DNA from: Advenella kashmirensis WT001
Lineage (GTDB): Bacteria > Pseudomonadota > Gammaproteobacteria > Burkholderiales > Burkholderiaceae_B
DNA: 64,000 nucleotides
Assembly (NCBI RefSeq): GCF_000219915.2
Contig: NC_017964.1
Coordinates: forward strand, 992,001 to 1,056,000
Direction: 5' to 3'
Each line of letters begins with the position of its first letter. Within the stretch, counting starts at the first letter, position 1. The position numbers and the translations under genes are program-made. This document shows, in pieces, positions 10,519 through 22,400 of this stretch. Under the pieces are notes generated by a model. The model had not been told where the DNA came from. It saw only the letters and a program-made list of their open reading frames with translations, and made no database searches.

Positions 10519-11626
10519 ATGAATATCACGACTGCAGAGCCGGATGTGGCAGCGGCATTGCCGCCGCCCAAGGGAAAAAGCGGTGTTATCGGCTGGTTGC
10601 GAATGCGTCTGTTTTCCTCGCCGCTCAATATCCTGATCACCATACTTATCGTGTGGCTGTTGCTGATGGGGCTGCCGCCTCTTGTCGAATGGGCCCTGCT
10701 CAAAGCCAATTTCACCGCCAGTAACGCCCAGGAATGCCGCGCAGGCCCTGGCGGCGCCTGTTGGGCCTTTATTCGGGAGAAGTATCGACTTATTCTGTTC
10801 GGCACCTATCCTTATGACGAGCAGTGGCGCCCCTTGCTGGCCACGCTGGTGCTGTTGACGGTCATTGTCTGCAGTGCGATGCGCCGCTTCTGGAATATGT
10901 GGCTGTTTGTCATCTGGACTGCCGGGCTGGCGGTGGTTGCCTGCCTGATGTGGGCGGCTTTGCTGGCCTCACTTATGTAGAAAATACCCGTTGGGGCGGC
11001 CTGCCGCTCACGCTGATCCTGTCGACCTTTGGTATTGCCTTCGCCTTTCCTATCGGCGTGGTGCTCGCGCTGGGGCGGCGTTCGGATATGCCGGTTATCA
11101 AGGCGTTGTGCGTCGTCTATATTGAGATCATCCGTGGCGTGCCGCTGATCAGCCTGCTGTTTATGTCGTCTGTCATGTTGCCGCTGTTTCTGCCTGAAGG
11201 GATGTCTTTTGACAAGCTGTTGCGGGCGCAGATCGCCATCATTATGTTCGCCTCTGCCTATGTGGCAGAGACCGTGCGGGGCGGACTGCAGGCAATCCCC
11301 CGGGGCAGCTCGAAGGAGCCCAGTCTATCGGATTGAACTATTGGCAGACCATGCGCAAAATTGTATTGCCGCAGGCGCTGCGGATCGTGATCCCGCCACT
11401 GGTGAGCATCTTCATCGCCCTGTTCAAGGATACGTCGCTGGTGGTCGTTATCGGTATTTACGATCTGACGCTGTCGGCTAAGGCGTCGTTGTCGGACCCG
11501 GTGTGGCGGGGGTTCAGTATTGAAGCCTATTTGTTCATTTCCCTGATCTATTTCCTGTTTTGCTTTGCCATGTCCCGCTATTCAAAACGGCTTGAAACAC
11601 AGCTGGATACGGGATATTCGCGTTAG
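10519..11626 (+). CDS. aapM: General L-amino-acid ABC transporter permease AapM, two frameshifts
   Basis: Second permease subunit. Three frames must be joined. 10519 to about 10955 gives the long N-terminal part with [13 protein letters not shown]. About 10960 to 11310 gives [30 protein letters not shown] and [19 protein letters not shown]. 11315-11626 gives the EAA loop [20 protein letters not shown] through the C-terminus. Each break is explained by one missing base in a short homopolymer. Joined length is about 369 residues, normal for AapM. Confidence 0.88.
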
Positions 11627-11649
11627 CCGCCAGACTCTGGAGTTTATTT

Positions 11650-12390
11650 GTGTCAGAAACTATCATCCTTATGGAAAACGTCAACAAGTGGTACGGTCAG
11701 TTTCATGTCCTGCGCGACATCAATCTGGCTGTTGCCACAGGTGAGCGTATCGTGATCTGTGGGCCATCGGGTTCAGGCAAATCTACCCTGATACGCTGCA
11801 TCAATGCGCTGGAGTCCCACCAGGAAGGCAAGATCATTGTTGATGGTACAGAGCTGACCGATAATCTGAAAAAAATCGAACAGGTGCGCAAGAATGTGGG
11901 TATGGTATTTCAGCACTTTAATCTGTTCCCGCATCTGACCGTATTAGAAAACCTGACGCTGGGACCTATATGGGTCCTGAAGCAGTCGCAGCAACAGGCC
12001 CGGGACAGCGCCATGCAGTATCTTGAGCGCGTGCGCATACCGGACCAGGCCGGCAAGTTCCCCGGCCAGCTGTCAGGAGGGCAGCAGCAGCGGGTTGCCA
12101 TCGCCCGTTCGCTGTGTATGAATCCCAAGGTGCTGCTGTTTGATGAGCCAACCTCTGCGCTGGATCCGGAAATGGTCAAGGAGGTACTGGACGTGATGGT
12201 CAATCTTGCCGAGGAGTCGGGTGTGACCATGTTATGCGTCACGCATGAGATGGGTTTTGCACGCAAGGTGGCCGATCGCGTGGTGTTCATGGACCAGGGC
12301 AGCATTGTGGAGCAGAACACGCCGGATGCGTTTTTTGATCACCCACAGAACGAACGCACGCGTCATTTCCTGGATCAGATTCTGCACTAA
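11650..12390 (+). CDS. aapP: General L-amino-acid ABC transporter ATP-binding protein AapP
   Basis: Polar-amino-acid uptake ATPase, 246 residues, GTG start. Walker [11 protein letters not shown]-loop [13 protein letters not shown], signature LSGGQQQR, Walker [15 protein letters not shown] and H-loop [11 protein letters not shown] are all present. Last gene of the aapJQMP operon. Confidence 0.95.
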   Translation: MSETIILMENVNKWYGQFHVLRDINLAVATGERIVICGPSGSGKSTLIRCINALESHQEGKIIVDGTELTDNLKKIEQVRKNVGMVFQHFNLFPHLTVLENLTLGPIWVLKQSQQQARDSAMQYLERVRIPDQAGKFPGQLSGGQQQRVAIARSLCMNPKVLLFDEPTSALDPEMVKEVLDVMVNLAEESGVTMLCVTHEMGFARKVADRVVFMDQGSIVEQNTPDAFFDHPQNERTRHFLDQILH

Positions 12391-12481
12391 TGCCCGGGCC
12401 GGGATGCCGGTCTGGATTCCGGTGTAAAATGGCGGCACCACGCAGCCGTTTACGGCTATTTACACCAACGGTTACAAAATC

Positions 12482-12673
12482 ATGGCAGAAAATTTCGAAT
12501 CCGATATCACCAAGTTCATCAAACAGTTCAAGGACGAACATCCTGGCACTGAAGAGCGGCAGCGGCAGGGTCGCGGACTCCTGTGGGATAAAACACTGGA
12601 TGCCGACCTGCTTGAAGGGTTCAAAAAGGCCAAAGTGCCCCAGAAGCCCTACGTATATTCGAACAATAGCTGA
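12482..12673 (+). CDS. DUF3460 family small protein
   Basis: 63-residue acidic/basic protein of the betaproteobacterial DUF3460 family, function unknown. The pattern ESDITKFIKQFKDEHPG, then RGLLWDK, then KAKVPQKPYVY near the C-terminus is what I recall for this family. It lies directly upstream of scpA with an 8-bp gap, its usual place. No signal peptide or membrane segment. Confidence 0.85.
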   Translation: MAENFESDITKFIKQFKDEHPGTEERQRQGRGLLWDKTLDADLLEGFKKAKVPQKPYVYSNNS

Positions 12674-12681
12674 ACAGCCGA

Positions 12682-13554
12682 ATGACGGTGCCTGCCGATC
12701 AGCTCAACGCGCTGGTCTCTCCTGAAGTGGATTCCACACCCGACACCATTGATTCGGTCGCACTGGCTCGCCTGTACGGCGAGCCGCTATTTAATATTCC
12801 GCAGGATCTGTACATCCCGCCAGACGCGCTGGAGGTCTTTCTGGAGGCCTTCGAGGGGCCGCTGGACCTGTTGCTGTATCTGATCCGCAAGCAGAACTTC
12901 AATGTGCTGGATATTCCCATGTCGGAAGTGACCCGGCAGTATCTGAACTATGTGGATCAGATTCGCCAGCACAATCTGGAACTGGCTGGCGAGTATCTGC
13001 TCATGGCGGCACTGCTGATCGAGATCAAGTCGCGCATGTTGCTGCCGGTCAAGAAATCAGATACCGGCGAAGAGGTGGAAGATCCGCGTGCTGAGCTGGT
13101 TCGTCGCCTGCTGGAGTACGAGCAGATGAAACTGGCTGCCGCCAAGCTCAATGAACTGCCGCAGCTGGGTCGCGACTTTGAGCGCGCCCGCGCCTATATG
13201 GATCTGAGTACCGAGCGGGCGCTGCCCGAGGTGAATGCCGAAGATCTGCGCCTGGCCTGGCTGGACATTATGAAACGGGCCAAGCTGAACGCGCATCATC
13301 ACATTACACGCGAACAGCTGTCGGTGCGCGATCACATGACCCATATTCTGCGTCGCCTGTCGGACGTGCGTTTCATGGAGTTTCGGGACCTGTTTCTTGA
13401 ACGGGTGGAAGCGGGCGAGCCGGCGGCTGTCGTGGTGGTGCATTTCCTGGCCATGCTGGAGCTGGCCCGCGAAACACTACTGGAAATCACGCAGGCAGAA
13501 CCCTACGCCCCTATTTATATTCGCCTCTCATACAGCAGCCAGGCCGTGGCCTGA
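12682..13554 (+). CDS. scpA: Segregation and condensation protein A
   Basis: Kleisin subunit of the Smc-ScpAB condensin. After an N-terminal extension of about 50 residues comes the kleisin signature FEGPLDLLLYLIRKQNFNVLDIPMSEVTRQYL. The helix AGEYLLMAALLIEIKSRMLLP follows, and a C-terminal winged-helix region ends in PIYIRLSY. 290 residues. scpB is not in the window; panC follows, as in other Burkholderiales. Confidence 0.94.
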   Translation: MTVPADQLNALVSPEVDSTPDTIDSVALARLYGEPLFNIPQDLYIPPDALEVFLEAFEGPLDLLLYLIRKQNFNVLDIPMSEVTRQYLNYVDQIRQHNLELAGEYLLMAALLIEIKSRMLLPVKKSDTGEEVEDPRAELVRRLLEYEQMKLAAAKLNELPQLGRDFERARAYMDLSTERALPEVNAEDLRLAWLDIMKRAKLNAHHHITREQLSVRDHMTHILRRLSDVRFMEFRDLFLERVEAGEPAAVVVVHFLAMLELARETLLEITQAEPYAPIYIRLSYSSQAVA

Positions 13555-14427
<873 letters not shown>

Positions 14428-14467
14428 ACTGTCAATACTGATAGTTCTGAGCCACAGGCATGATCAC

Positions 14468-14473
14468 TATAAT
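14468..14473 (+). promoter_or_regulatory. Candidate -10 box for the stand-alone LuxR-type gene
   Basis: A perfect TATAAT lies 35 bp before the start codon at 14509. The -35 region 17 bp upstream (TTCTGA) is poor, so an activator may be needed. It lies in the 81-bp gap after panC. Confidence 0.35.
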
Positions 14474-14508
14474 TTATCCCTTCTTCACAAGCAATACGAG
14501 GAATCAAG

Positions 14509-14766
14509 ATGGGAACAGTGGAAAACATGCCGGGGCTGGATGTCCTCATACAGTGCCTGACGCCGCGAGAAAAAGAGGTTTTCTTTTTTATCACCCGCGG
14601 CTTGCCGAATAAGGTTGCGGCCGCCGAGCTGGGCGTGTCGCAACGGACCATAGAAGCGCACCGGGCCCGAATTTTTCGCAAAATGAATGTACGCAACGCC
14701 ACAGAGCTTGCGCGACAGGTATTTACCCGCCTGAATCCACATATTTCTGACCATCATCAGGTTTGA
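14509..14766 (+). CDS. Stand-alone LuxR/GerE-type helix-turn-helix protein
   Basis: 85-residue putative DNA-binding protein that is almost entirely a GerE domain: LTPREKEVFFFITRGLPNKVAAAELG, then the recognition helix VSQRTIEAHRARIFRKMNVRNATELA. No receiver, PAS or autoinducer-binding domain is present, and the 81 bp upstream leave no room for one. A GAGGAATC ribosome binding site precedes the ATG. The domain is closest in style to FixJ/NarL output domains. Its target is unknown. It may be a truncated response regulator or a natural single-domain regulator. Confidence 0.8.
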   Translation: MGTVENMPGLDVLIQCLTPREKEVFFFITRGLPNKVAAAELGVSQRTIEAHRARIFRKMNVRNATELARQVFTRLNPHISDHHQV

Positions 14767-14820
14767 GTCGTGAGAGCACACGCCATTTACGGCCTGTGCC
14801 AGGCGGTTACAACAGGGTCA

Positions 14821-15459
14821 TTATCGCGCCGGACAGAAAAACGAGGTGTCGTTCTGCAATGCGCTGGTCGATTCCGTATCGGCCTGTATGTTGAGTGTAT
14901 AGCGTCTGGTCAGGGTTTTGGCCCCAAGTGCCTGTACATTGAGCACGGCGGGGCTTTGCATACTGAACGAAGCCACATTGGCACCGCTGCTACTGCCGCT
15001 GGCCGGTAACAAGTGAATTAACGGGCGTGTGCCGGGTTCTGATCGCCAGCAGCCGGCATCTGTCCGCGCAGAACCGGCGGGAACCAGTGGCTGCGATATC
15101 CGGCGCCAGCGGCCGTCGGGCAGCAGTGTGAGGGTGACGCGTTGTACTGTACACGTTGCCGTTTCGCAGGGGATGGAGCCTAGATAGGTTCTGCCTTCCG
15201 GAATCAGCCCCCGGGTCGTAGACTGCCGCTGACGTTCGGCACGAAGCTCGGCCTGTGTGGGCTCCGAAGTGCCAAAGGGAATCTGGATCTGTCCGCCGCC
15301 ATTATAAGCAGGTTTATAAGCAGGTATTGGCCTTGCCTCGCGCTCAGTTGCCGCGGTATCGACGCTTGCCTGTTGCGACGGGCTGCTGCAGCCTGCAAGC
15401 ATGACCAGAAGGGAAGCCGACAGCAGTGCCGGCGCAAAACGGAATGGAACAGAAGGCAT
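14821..15459 (-). CDS. Putative NlpE-like outer-membrane lipoprotein
   Basis: 212 residues with a lipoprotein signal peptide (LLSASLLVMLAGC, lipobox LAGC, acylated Cys about residue 24) and an AGGAAA ribosome binding site. Residues about 90-125 read YLGSIPCETATCTVQRVTLTLLPDGRW. This resembles the NlpE N-terminal repeat (GxLPCADCxGI...LTLxxDG) but with C-x4-C in place of C-x2-C. Four cysteines after the lipobox suggest disulfides. Function unknown; NlpE-like is my reading from the motif only. Confidence 0.6.
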   Translation of the reverse strand: MPSVPFRFAPALLSASLLVMLAGCSSPSQQASVDTAATEREARPIPAYKPAYNGGGQIQIPFGTSEPTQAELRAERQRQSTTRGLIPEGRTYLGSIPCETATCTVQRVTLTLLPDGRWRRISQPLVPAGSARTDAGCWRSEPGTRPLIHLLPASGSSSGANVASFSMQSPAVLNVQALGAKTLTRRYTLNIQADTESTSALQNDTSFFCPAR

Positions 15460-15841
15460 GACAGTTTTTTTCCTATTAAACGGGACCGAAGGCCCGGTTC
15501 GAGGTAAAGCCAGGGTGACGCCACCACAGGGCTGGACGGATACCGAACTAGCGGCATATTACCACGATGCTATCCATGTCCGGCCAGGCCACCGGTTCGG
15601 ACCAAACCATCGGATTTCCGAAGGGGCTGACCCCATCACGAATGAAGGAGCAGGCCAGGTTGTCACCGCTCCTGTTGAGCCCGCTCGTATCCGAACAGGG
15701 CAAGTGCGTGGTGGCGACACTCGGTTAATCGTGCGCTGCGGATCGCCGCTAGTCTTGTGGTGGTGGCCCGTTGGGTGCAACTGCCTCCTGCATATCGCAG
15801 TCTTGTGCTGTTCTTGAACAGCGACCGGGCGCAACTGCCGT
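15460..15841. other. Intergenic stretch without a recognisable gene
   Basis: About 380 bp between the divergent lipoprotein and the prepilin-peptidase-like gene. An open frame crosses part of it, but its translation has an unnatural composition and no motif. The last 120 bp can be read as a hydrophobic segment (ASLVVVARWVQLPPAYRSL) running towards 15841. It could be a degraded or frameshifted end of a neighbouring pilus gene, which I cannot show. Confidence 0.3.
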
Positions 15842-16519
15842 ATGAATCAATTTCTGTTCAGCGTTCTGGTGGCGCTTAGCCTTTGGCCTGCGTATGCGTT
15901 GCTGTGCGCCATTTTGCGCTGGCGCTATGGCCGTGCTGCCGTGGCGGACTGTATTGTGGCGGGCAACAAGGCTTTTGTGTGCATGCGCCTGCTTATGGTC
16001 GGCGTCGCGGTGCCGGTTTTTCTGCACCTGCTTGTCCATGGCCAGACACAGCACTGGCTGGTGTTCTTTTATCTGCTGGCGTTGCTGACCCTGGCCGATA
16101 TACAGATGCGCCTGTTGCCCGATTACTTGCTGGTTGTGCTGCTTGTAGTCGGCTTGTTCGCACTGGCGGCCGGCCTGCCGCACATGCCGCCGCCGCATTT
16201 TGCGCTGCCGGCTTTTGTCGGCGCGGCGATGGTCGCCCTGTTTTGCATGTTCGTTCAAGCCGGTGGTGGCAGAGCAGGACTGGCTGCAGGCGACCTTAAG
16301 CTGATTGCCGTGCTGACGATTTGGTTTCCTTACAATCAATTACCTGTCGTGTTATTTGTGGCCAGTTTCGCAGGACTGGTGTACATTCTGATGATACGAT
16401 GCATGACCGGTGCGCGCCTGCGGACAATTGCTTTTGGCCCTGTCTGGCTCTGGGTGCGCTGGCGGTGCATGTGTCCTGCGACTGCCTGCGGGCAGAAAAC
16501 GGCAGCACATATTGCATGA
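15842..16519 (+). CDS. A24 family prepilin-peptidase-like protein, C-terminus probably frameshifted
   Basis: Polytopic membrane aspartyl protease of the type IV prepilin peptidase family. The two catalytic aspartates sit in DIQMRLLPD and in the GxGD-like AAGDLKLIAVL. Hydrophobic helices fill most of the 225 residues. The methyltransferase half with paired CxxC motifs seen in PilD is absent, so this is a short form. From about 16435 the sequence loses its hydrophobic character; the +1 frame reads FWPCLALGALAVHV, as expected for the last helix, so one base is probably missing. It is followed by coaE, as PilD often is. Confidence 0.75.
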   Translation: MNQFLFSVLVALSLWPAYALLCAILRWRYGRAAVADCIVAGNKAFVCMRLLMVGVAVPVFLHLLVHGQTQHWLVFFYLLALLTLADIQMRLLPDYLLVVLLVVGLFALAAGLPHMPPPHFALPAFVGAAMVALFCMFVQAGGGRAGLAAGDLKLIAVLTIWFPYNQLPVVLFVASFAGLVYILMIRCMTGARLRTIAFGPVWLWVRWRCMCPATACGQKTAAHIA

Positions 16520-16567
16520 TCAGGCCAGGCGCTGCGCGCCCGGCCTTGTTTTTCACGGGAGTTGGCG

Positions 16568-17187
16568 TTGTACAAGATAGGTCTGACAGGGGGATCGGCT
16601 CGGGTAAATCCACCGTGGCGCAATTGCTGGTTGCCTGGGGCGCCAGCGTGATTGACGCCGATGCACTGTCGCGATCCCTGACTCAGCCCGGCGGCCAGGC
16701 CATGCCTGCCATCGCCCGGACATTTGGGAGCAGGGCAGTGCAGGTGGACGGTGCGATGGATCGCAGTTATATGCGCCAGCAGGTTTTCCAGGATGTTGAT
16801 AAACGCCGCCAGCTTGAACAAATATTGCATCCGCTTATCGGTCAGGCTATGCAGGCGGCGGCTGCGGCGGCTACCGGCCTTTATCTGGTCTACGATATTC
16901 CGCTGCTGGTTGAGTCGCTGGCCAGATATCGCCCGATAATGGACCGGATCTGTGTGGTAGACTGTGAAGAAACGGAACAGATTGCGCGCGTGCAGGCACG
17001 CAGTGGTCTTTCGGTACAGGCCGTCACGGAAATCATGAGTACCCAGGCGTCGCGCCAGCAACGGCTGGCCGCAGCCGATGATGTGATTTTCAACGGTATC
17101 GGTATTACACTTGTCATGCTCGAGGAGCGGGTCCGGCAGGTGCACGAGAGCTGGCTGCAGTTGATCGGGCAACAGAATGCACAATAG
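16568..17187 (+). CDS. coaE: Dephospho-CoA kinase CoaE, frameshifted at the P-loop
   Basis: Last enzyme of CoA synthesis. Translation from the TTG at 16568 gives LYKIGLTGG. The frame then changes within a run of G at about 16590 and continues IGSGKSTVAQLLVAWGASVIDADALSR, so GGIGSGKST (Walker A) needs one additional G. The rest is typical: DIPLLVE, a VDCEETEQIARVQAR lid region, and ADDVIFNG near the end. About 206 residues when repaired. Essential gene, so probably a sequence error. Confidence 0.9.
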
Positions 17188-17323
17188 CAGGACGGCAAGC
17201 GTGGGCATCTGCCGCCGCAGCACGGCTGCGCCAGGAATGCGCTAGCGCCTCATCCACCGCAACAGTGAGCAGGCATGTAGCGCCTGCTTAATGTGATATC
17301 AAAAAAACAAAAGGGTCAGTCAA

Positions 17324-18079
17324 TTGGTTTTATACGAATATCCCATCAATGAGCGTATCCGATCCCTGATGCGACTTGAATATCTGTTCAAGCGATTGTT
17401 TGCATTTATCAGTGGTACCAGTCCCATGCATCAGCATGTGGCTTTGTCCTTGCTGTTTGAAATTATGGATACCTGCGATCGAGCGGAAGTGCGCTCGGGC
17501 ATCCTGCAGGATATTGACCGGCAGAAAGCCAACCTTGAAAACTACCGCCATCATCCGAACATTGATCTGAATGCGCTCGATTCGGCCATTGCCGATTTGA
17601 ATCGCGTGTCGGCCGCCCTCATGGGCAAGGGGCGCATTGGCCAGGCGGCGCGTGAAAACGAATGGCTCATGAGCCTGAAGAACCGGTTTGCAGTGCCCGG
17701 CGGCACTTCGCAGATCGATATTCCGTCCTATCATGCCTGGCAATTGTCGGCCGAAGAAAATCGCCAGCGTGCAATCACCCAATGGGTCGAGCCCTTTATG
17801 CCGCTGTTTGACGGCGTCAGCGTCGTTCTGAAAATGCTGCGTGAATCGGGTAGTCCGGTCGATGCCAGCACGCAGGAAGGTGGCGTATTTCAGGAAATGC
17901 TTGGCGGTAAGATTTATCAGATGGTGCGCGTTTGGGTATCGGGCGAACGTCTGATCTATCCGGAAATCAGCGCCAACAAATATGTGGTATGGGTGCGGTT
18001 TTCCGAATTGGACAATCAATACAAAACGCAACTGATCACAACGCCGACGGCATTCAAAATGTCGTTCTGCAATGTTTGA
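17324..18079 (+). CDS. zapD: Cell-division protein ZapD
   Basis: FtsZ-bundling protein (YacF/DUF1342), 251 residues, TTG start giving VLYEYPINERIRSLMRLEYLFKRL, the family N-terminus. The conserved middle HPNIDLNALDSAI and the C-terminal ISANKYVVWVRF are present. It follows coaE as in many proteobacteria. The small zinc-finger gene yacG that usually follows is not found downstream. Confidence 0.93.
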   Translation: MVLYEYPINERIRSLMRLEYLFKRLFAFISGTSPMHQHVALSLLFEIMDTCDRAEVRSGILQDIDRQKANLENYRHHPNIDLNALDSAIADLNRVSAALMGKGRIGQAARENEWLMSLKNRFAVPGGTSQIDIPSYHAWQLSAEENRQRAITQWVEPFMPLFDGVSVVLKMLRESGSPVDASTQEGGVFQEMLGGKIYQMVRVWVSGERLIYPEISANKYVVWVRFSELDNQYKTQLITTPTAFKMSFCNV

Positions 18080-18232
18080 ATGCGGCGGTTGCCGCGCCAG
18101 GACGTGATTGCATGCCCCTTTCTGTTACAACTGGTCTGTTGCGATTTATTACAGGTGCCGGCAAAAGAGATGTCCTGCAAAGGTAAATAGGTAAAAATAG
18201 GGGCTTCATGAATAAGAAGCGTTGTCACACCC

Positions 18233-19453
18233 ATGTCGGCTCCCACAAGCACCCATAGAAAGTCCCGTAAACTGCTGCTCCTGATTATTATCTTCTTGCT
18301 TGCTGGTGGCGGCTATTACTATTGGCAGCGCAGCACCACTCAGGAATCGGCAGACAAAGCAGCGGCTGGGCGCGCGTCGGCGACAGCGACACCGGCACAG
18401 GGTGCGCGTGGCGGGACAAGAGGTGGGCGCAACGGCCCAGCAGGCGTCGCCACACCGGTCAGCGTTGTTCCAGCCATGAAAAAAGCGCTGACCGTCAGTG
18501 TCAGCGGCCTGGGAACGGTCACTGCATTCAATACAGTGACGGTGCGCAGCCGGGTGGACGGCCCGATTCAGAAAATTCTCTTTACCGAAGGCCAGAAGGT
18601 CAAAGAAGGCGATCTGCTGGTGCAGATAGATCCGCGCTCGTTCGAAGTGGCGCTGCAGCAGGCGCTGGGCACGCAGGCGCAGAATGCCGCGCTGCTTGCC
18701 AATGCCAAACGGGATCTGCAACGCTATCAGACCCTGTTCAAACAGGATTCGATAGCCCGCCAGCAGGTCGATACGCAGCAGTCTCTGGTGCGTCAGTATG
18801 AGGGACAGGCGCAAAACTATAAAGCTGCCGTGGATGATGCCCGTTTATCGCTGACCTATACCAAAGTGCGCGCGCCCATCAGTGGTCGTCTGGGCCTGCG
18901 TACAGTAGATGTGGGCAACCTGGTGTCTGCGGGATCCACTGATGGCATCGTCACGATTACCCAGGTCCAGCCCATTGCGGTGGTGTTTTCCATCCCGGAG
19001 TCCTGGTTGCCTGATGTGGCCGGCCCGCTCTACAAAGGCGAGAAGCTCAAGGTCATTTTGCGTGATCGAGATAACAAGGTGCAACTGGCCGAAGGCGAAC
19101 TTGCCTCCATGGATAACGCAGTGGATACGACAACCGGCACGGTCAGGCTCAAGGCCACCTTCGCCAATGAAGACGAAACGCTGTTCCCAAACCAGTTTGT
19201 GAATACGGAATTGAAGGTGCGCGAGGTGTCCGATGCGTTGGTGGTTATGTCCGATGCCATTCAGAACAGTTCGCGTGGCCCTTATGTATATGTAGTGAAA
19301 AAAGACAATACGGTAGAGACCCGCCAGATCGAACTGGGCGTTGTCGATAGCGGCTATACCCAGATTATCAAGGGCTTGACCGAAGGCGAGCAGGTGGTTT
19401 CCGAAGGTGTAGATCGCCTCCGCAACGGGGCCAAAGTCGAGATCGTCAAGTGA
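18233..19453 (+). CDS. mdtA: RND efflux periplasmic adaptor subunit (MdtA/MuxA type)
   Basis: Membrane-fusion protein linking the inner-membrane RND pumps to the outer-membrane channel. 406 residues: an N-terminal membrane anchor (about 14-32), a low-complexity Ala/Gly/Arg linker, and the barrel-sandwich lipoyl half [28 protein letters not shown]. An alpha-hairpin (about 140-200) is followed by the second lipoyl half and the beta-barrel. The stop overlaps the next gene's start by 4 bp (GTGA). Operon of adaptor, two pumps and outer-membrane factor as in mdtABC or muxABC-opmB. Confidence 0.93.
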   Translation: MSAPTSTHRKSRKLLLLIIIFLLAGGGYYYWQRSTTQESADKAAAGRASATATPAQGARGGTRGGRNGPAGVATPVSVVPAMKKALTVSVSGLGTVTAFNTVTVRSRVDGPIQKILFTEGQKVKEGDLLVQIDPRSFEVALQQALGTQAQNAALLANAKRDLQRYQTLFKQDSIARQQVDTQQSLVRQYEGQAQNYKAAVDDARLSLTYTKVRAPISGRLGLRTVDVGNLVSAGSTDGIVTITQVQPIAVVFSIPESWLPDVAGPLYKGEKLKVILRDRDNKVQLAEGELASMDNAVDTTTGTVRLKATFANEDETLFPNQFVNTELKVREVSDALVVMSDAIQNSSRGPYVYVVKKDNTVETRQIELGVVDSGYTQIIKGLTEGEQVVSEGVDRLRNGAKVEIVK

Positions 19454-22400
19454 ACATCTCGCGCACGTTCATCCTGAAGCCGGTGGCGACAACGCTGGCG
19501 ATGATTGCCATATTTCTGAGCGGACTGGTGGCCTATCGTCTGCTGCCAGTCTCTGCCCTGCCTGAGGTCGACTATCCGACTATTCAGGTTGTGTCTTTGT
19601 ATCCGGGCGCCGGGCCGGACACCATGGCTTCGCTGGTGACCTCGCCGCTGGAGCGCCAGTTTGGCCAGATGCCAGGGTTGTTGCAGATGACGTCGTCCAG
19701 CTCGGGCGGCGCCTCGGTGGTTACACTGCAATTCGGGCTGGATGTGCAAATGAGCGTGGCCGAACAGGAAGTGCAGGCGGCGATCAACGCCGCATCGAAC
19801 CTGCTGCCTTCGGATATGCCTATGCCACCGGTGTACAACAAGGTCAACCCGGCAGACCGGCCCGTAGTCACGCTGGCCATCTCGTCGGAAAACATGCCCT
19901 TGCATGAGGCACGCGATCTGGTCGAGACCCGCATGGCGCAGAAACTGTCGCAGATATCGGGCGTTGGGCTGGTCAGTATCGCAGGCGGGCAGCGGCCGGC
20001 ATTGCGCATCCAGGTGAACCCCACGGCCCTGGCCGCCAACGGCCTGGCCTTAAGCGATGTACGCAGCGCCATTACCGCGGCTAATGTTAACCAGCCCACC
20101 GGCAACATTGATGGTCCGCGCCGGGGCACGACCATTTACGCCAATAGCCAGGTTAAAACCGCTGCCGAATACAACAACCTGATCCTTGCCTATAACAACG
20201 GCGCACCCTTGCGCCTGAAGGATGTGGCCAATACGATCGAGTCGGCCGAGGATGTGCGGCAGGCCGCGTGGCTTAACGATGAACCTGCCATTTTGCTCAA
20301 TATCCAGCGTCAACCCGGCGCCAATGTGATTGATGTCGTTGACAATGTGAAGAAAATTTTACCGCAGTTGCGCCAGGCGTTGCCGGCCTCGCTGCAGGTG
20401 GATATGGTGGCTGATCGCACCGAGACCATTCGTGAGTCCATCAGCCACGTACAAAATGAAATGCTGATGGCGATCCTGCTGGTGATCGTGGTGACCTATG
20501 CTTTTTTGCGCAGTTTCAGCGCCACCGTGATTCCTTCTATTGTGGTGCCGTTGTCCATTATCGGCACCTTCGGGGTCATGTATCTGCTGGGCTTCAGCCT
20601 GAACAATCTGACGTTGATGGCGCTGACCATTGCCACCGGCTTCGTGGTGGATGATGCCATTGTCATGATCGAGAATATCGCCCGTCACATTGAGGATGGC
20701 GAAACCCCCATGCAGGCGGCGCTCAAGGGGGCTGCTGAGATCGGCTTTACCCTGATATCGCTGACCGTCTCGCTGATTGCCGTGCTGATTCCGTTGCTTT
20801 TCATGGGCGATGTGATCGGCCGGCTGTTCAGCGAATTTGCCATTACGCTGGCCACCGCCATTATTATTTCACTTATCATATCTCTGACGCTGACGCCGAT
20901 GATGTGCGCCCGCATGCTCAAGCCCGAGTCGGCGTACGAGGGCAATCGCATGCATCGCACAATGGGTCAGGCCATTGACCGTATTATTCATGGCTACGAT
21001 CGCATGCTCACCGTGGTGCTGCGGCACCAGACGCTGACGCTGCTGGTGGCGCTGGCTACTTTTGTGCTAACGGTCCTGCTGTATCTGTGGATACCCAAGG
21101 GGTTCTTTCCTCAGCAGGATACCGGCATGATTCAGATCATTACCGAAGCGCCGCAATCGACCTCCTTCAAAATGATGTCCGAGCGCCAGGTGCAGATTGC
21201 CCGGGCAATCAAGGCCGATCCGGCGATCGCTTCGGTGTCGTCGTTCATCGGTGTGGATGGCTCTAACGCCACCCTTAATACCGGACGGATGCAGGTTGAA
21301 CTCAAGCCCACCGCCTATCGTGAAAATATCACAGAGGTAATGCAACGGCTGCAAGAACGGGCGTCGACGGTCCAGGGCATGAAAGTATATCTGCAGTCCT
21401 CACAGGACCTGACCATTGATGCCAGGGTGTCGCGCACGCAATACCAATTGAGTCTGTCCAGCCTGGATGCCGAGCAGTTGCGCGAATGGGTTCCTGTATT
21501 CGTTGAACATCTGGCGGCCGACAAGACCCTGGCCGGCGTGACGGACAATTTTCAGTTCAATGGCCTGCAGACCCTGGTCAAAGTGGACCGGGATGCCGCG
21601 GCGCGCTATGGCATTACCATGACGCAGATTGATGATGCCCTGTACAACGCCTTTGGTCAGCGCCTGGTTTCCACGATCTTTACCCAGTCTGCGCAATACC
21701 GGGTGGTGATGGAAGTCGCCGAACATTTCCGCGATAATCCTGCAGACCTTGAACACGTGTATATCAAGACCGCCGACGGCGCGCCGATTGCCCTGACGCA
21801 ACTGGCGCAGATCGTGCTCGGTCAGGAGTTGCTGGAGATCATGCGGGTCGATCAGTTCCCCTCCGCGCTGGTGTCTTTCAACCTTGCGCCGGGGGCGTCG
21901 CTGTCGGAAGCGGTGCAGCGCGTTAACCAGATCAAGGCTGATATCGCTTTGCCGCCGACCGTGGAAATGCGTTTCCAGGGGGCGGCGCAGGCGTTTGAAT
22001 CTTCACTGTCCAGTACGCTCTGGCTGCTGCTGGCAGCGATCTTCACCATGTATATTGTGCTCGGCGTACTTTACGAAAGCTATATCCATCCGGTGACCAT
22101 TCTGTCAACGCTTCCCTCGGCTGCAGTAGGGGCGCTGCTGGCGCTCATGCTCTCGGGCAACGAGCTGGACATGATCGGCATTATCGGGATTATTCTGCTG
22201 ATCGGTATCGTCAAGAAGAATGCCATCATGATGATCGACTTTGCGTTGGATGCCGAGCGCCACCAGGGCTTGCCGCCAGTCAAGGCGATTCATCAGGCCG
22301 CGTTGCTGCGCTTTCGACCGATCCTGATGACCACGCTGGCGGCGCTGTTCGGCGCGATTCCACTGATGTTCTCTACGGGTACCGGCGCCGAATTGCGGCA

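Noticed and set aside
15401..15817. 138-residue open frame between the lipoprotein and the A24 peptidase
   Set aside because: It starts inside the opposite-strand lipoprotein gene and its composition (many Gly, Arg and Cys, no motif) looks like chance coding in high-GC DNA.
19584..20135. Long antisense open frames across the RND pump, ppc and nas genes
   Set aside because: They are the usual shadows of high-GC coding DNA on the other strand; the plus-strand products have full family motifs.
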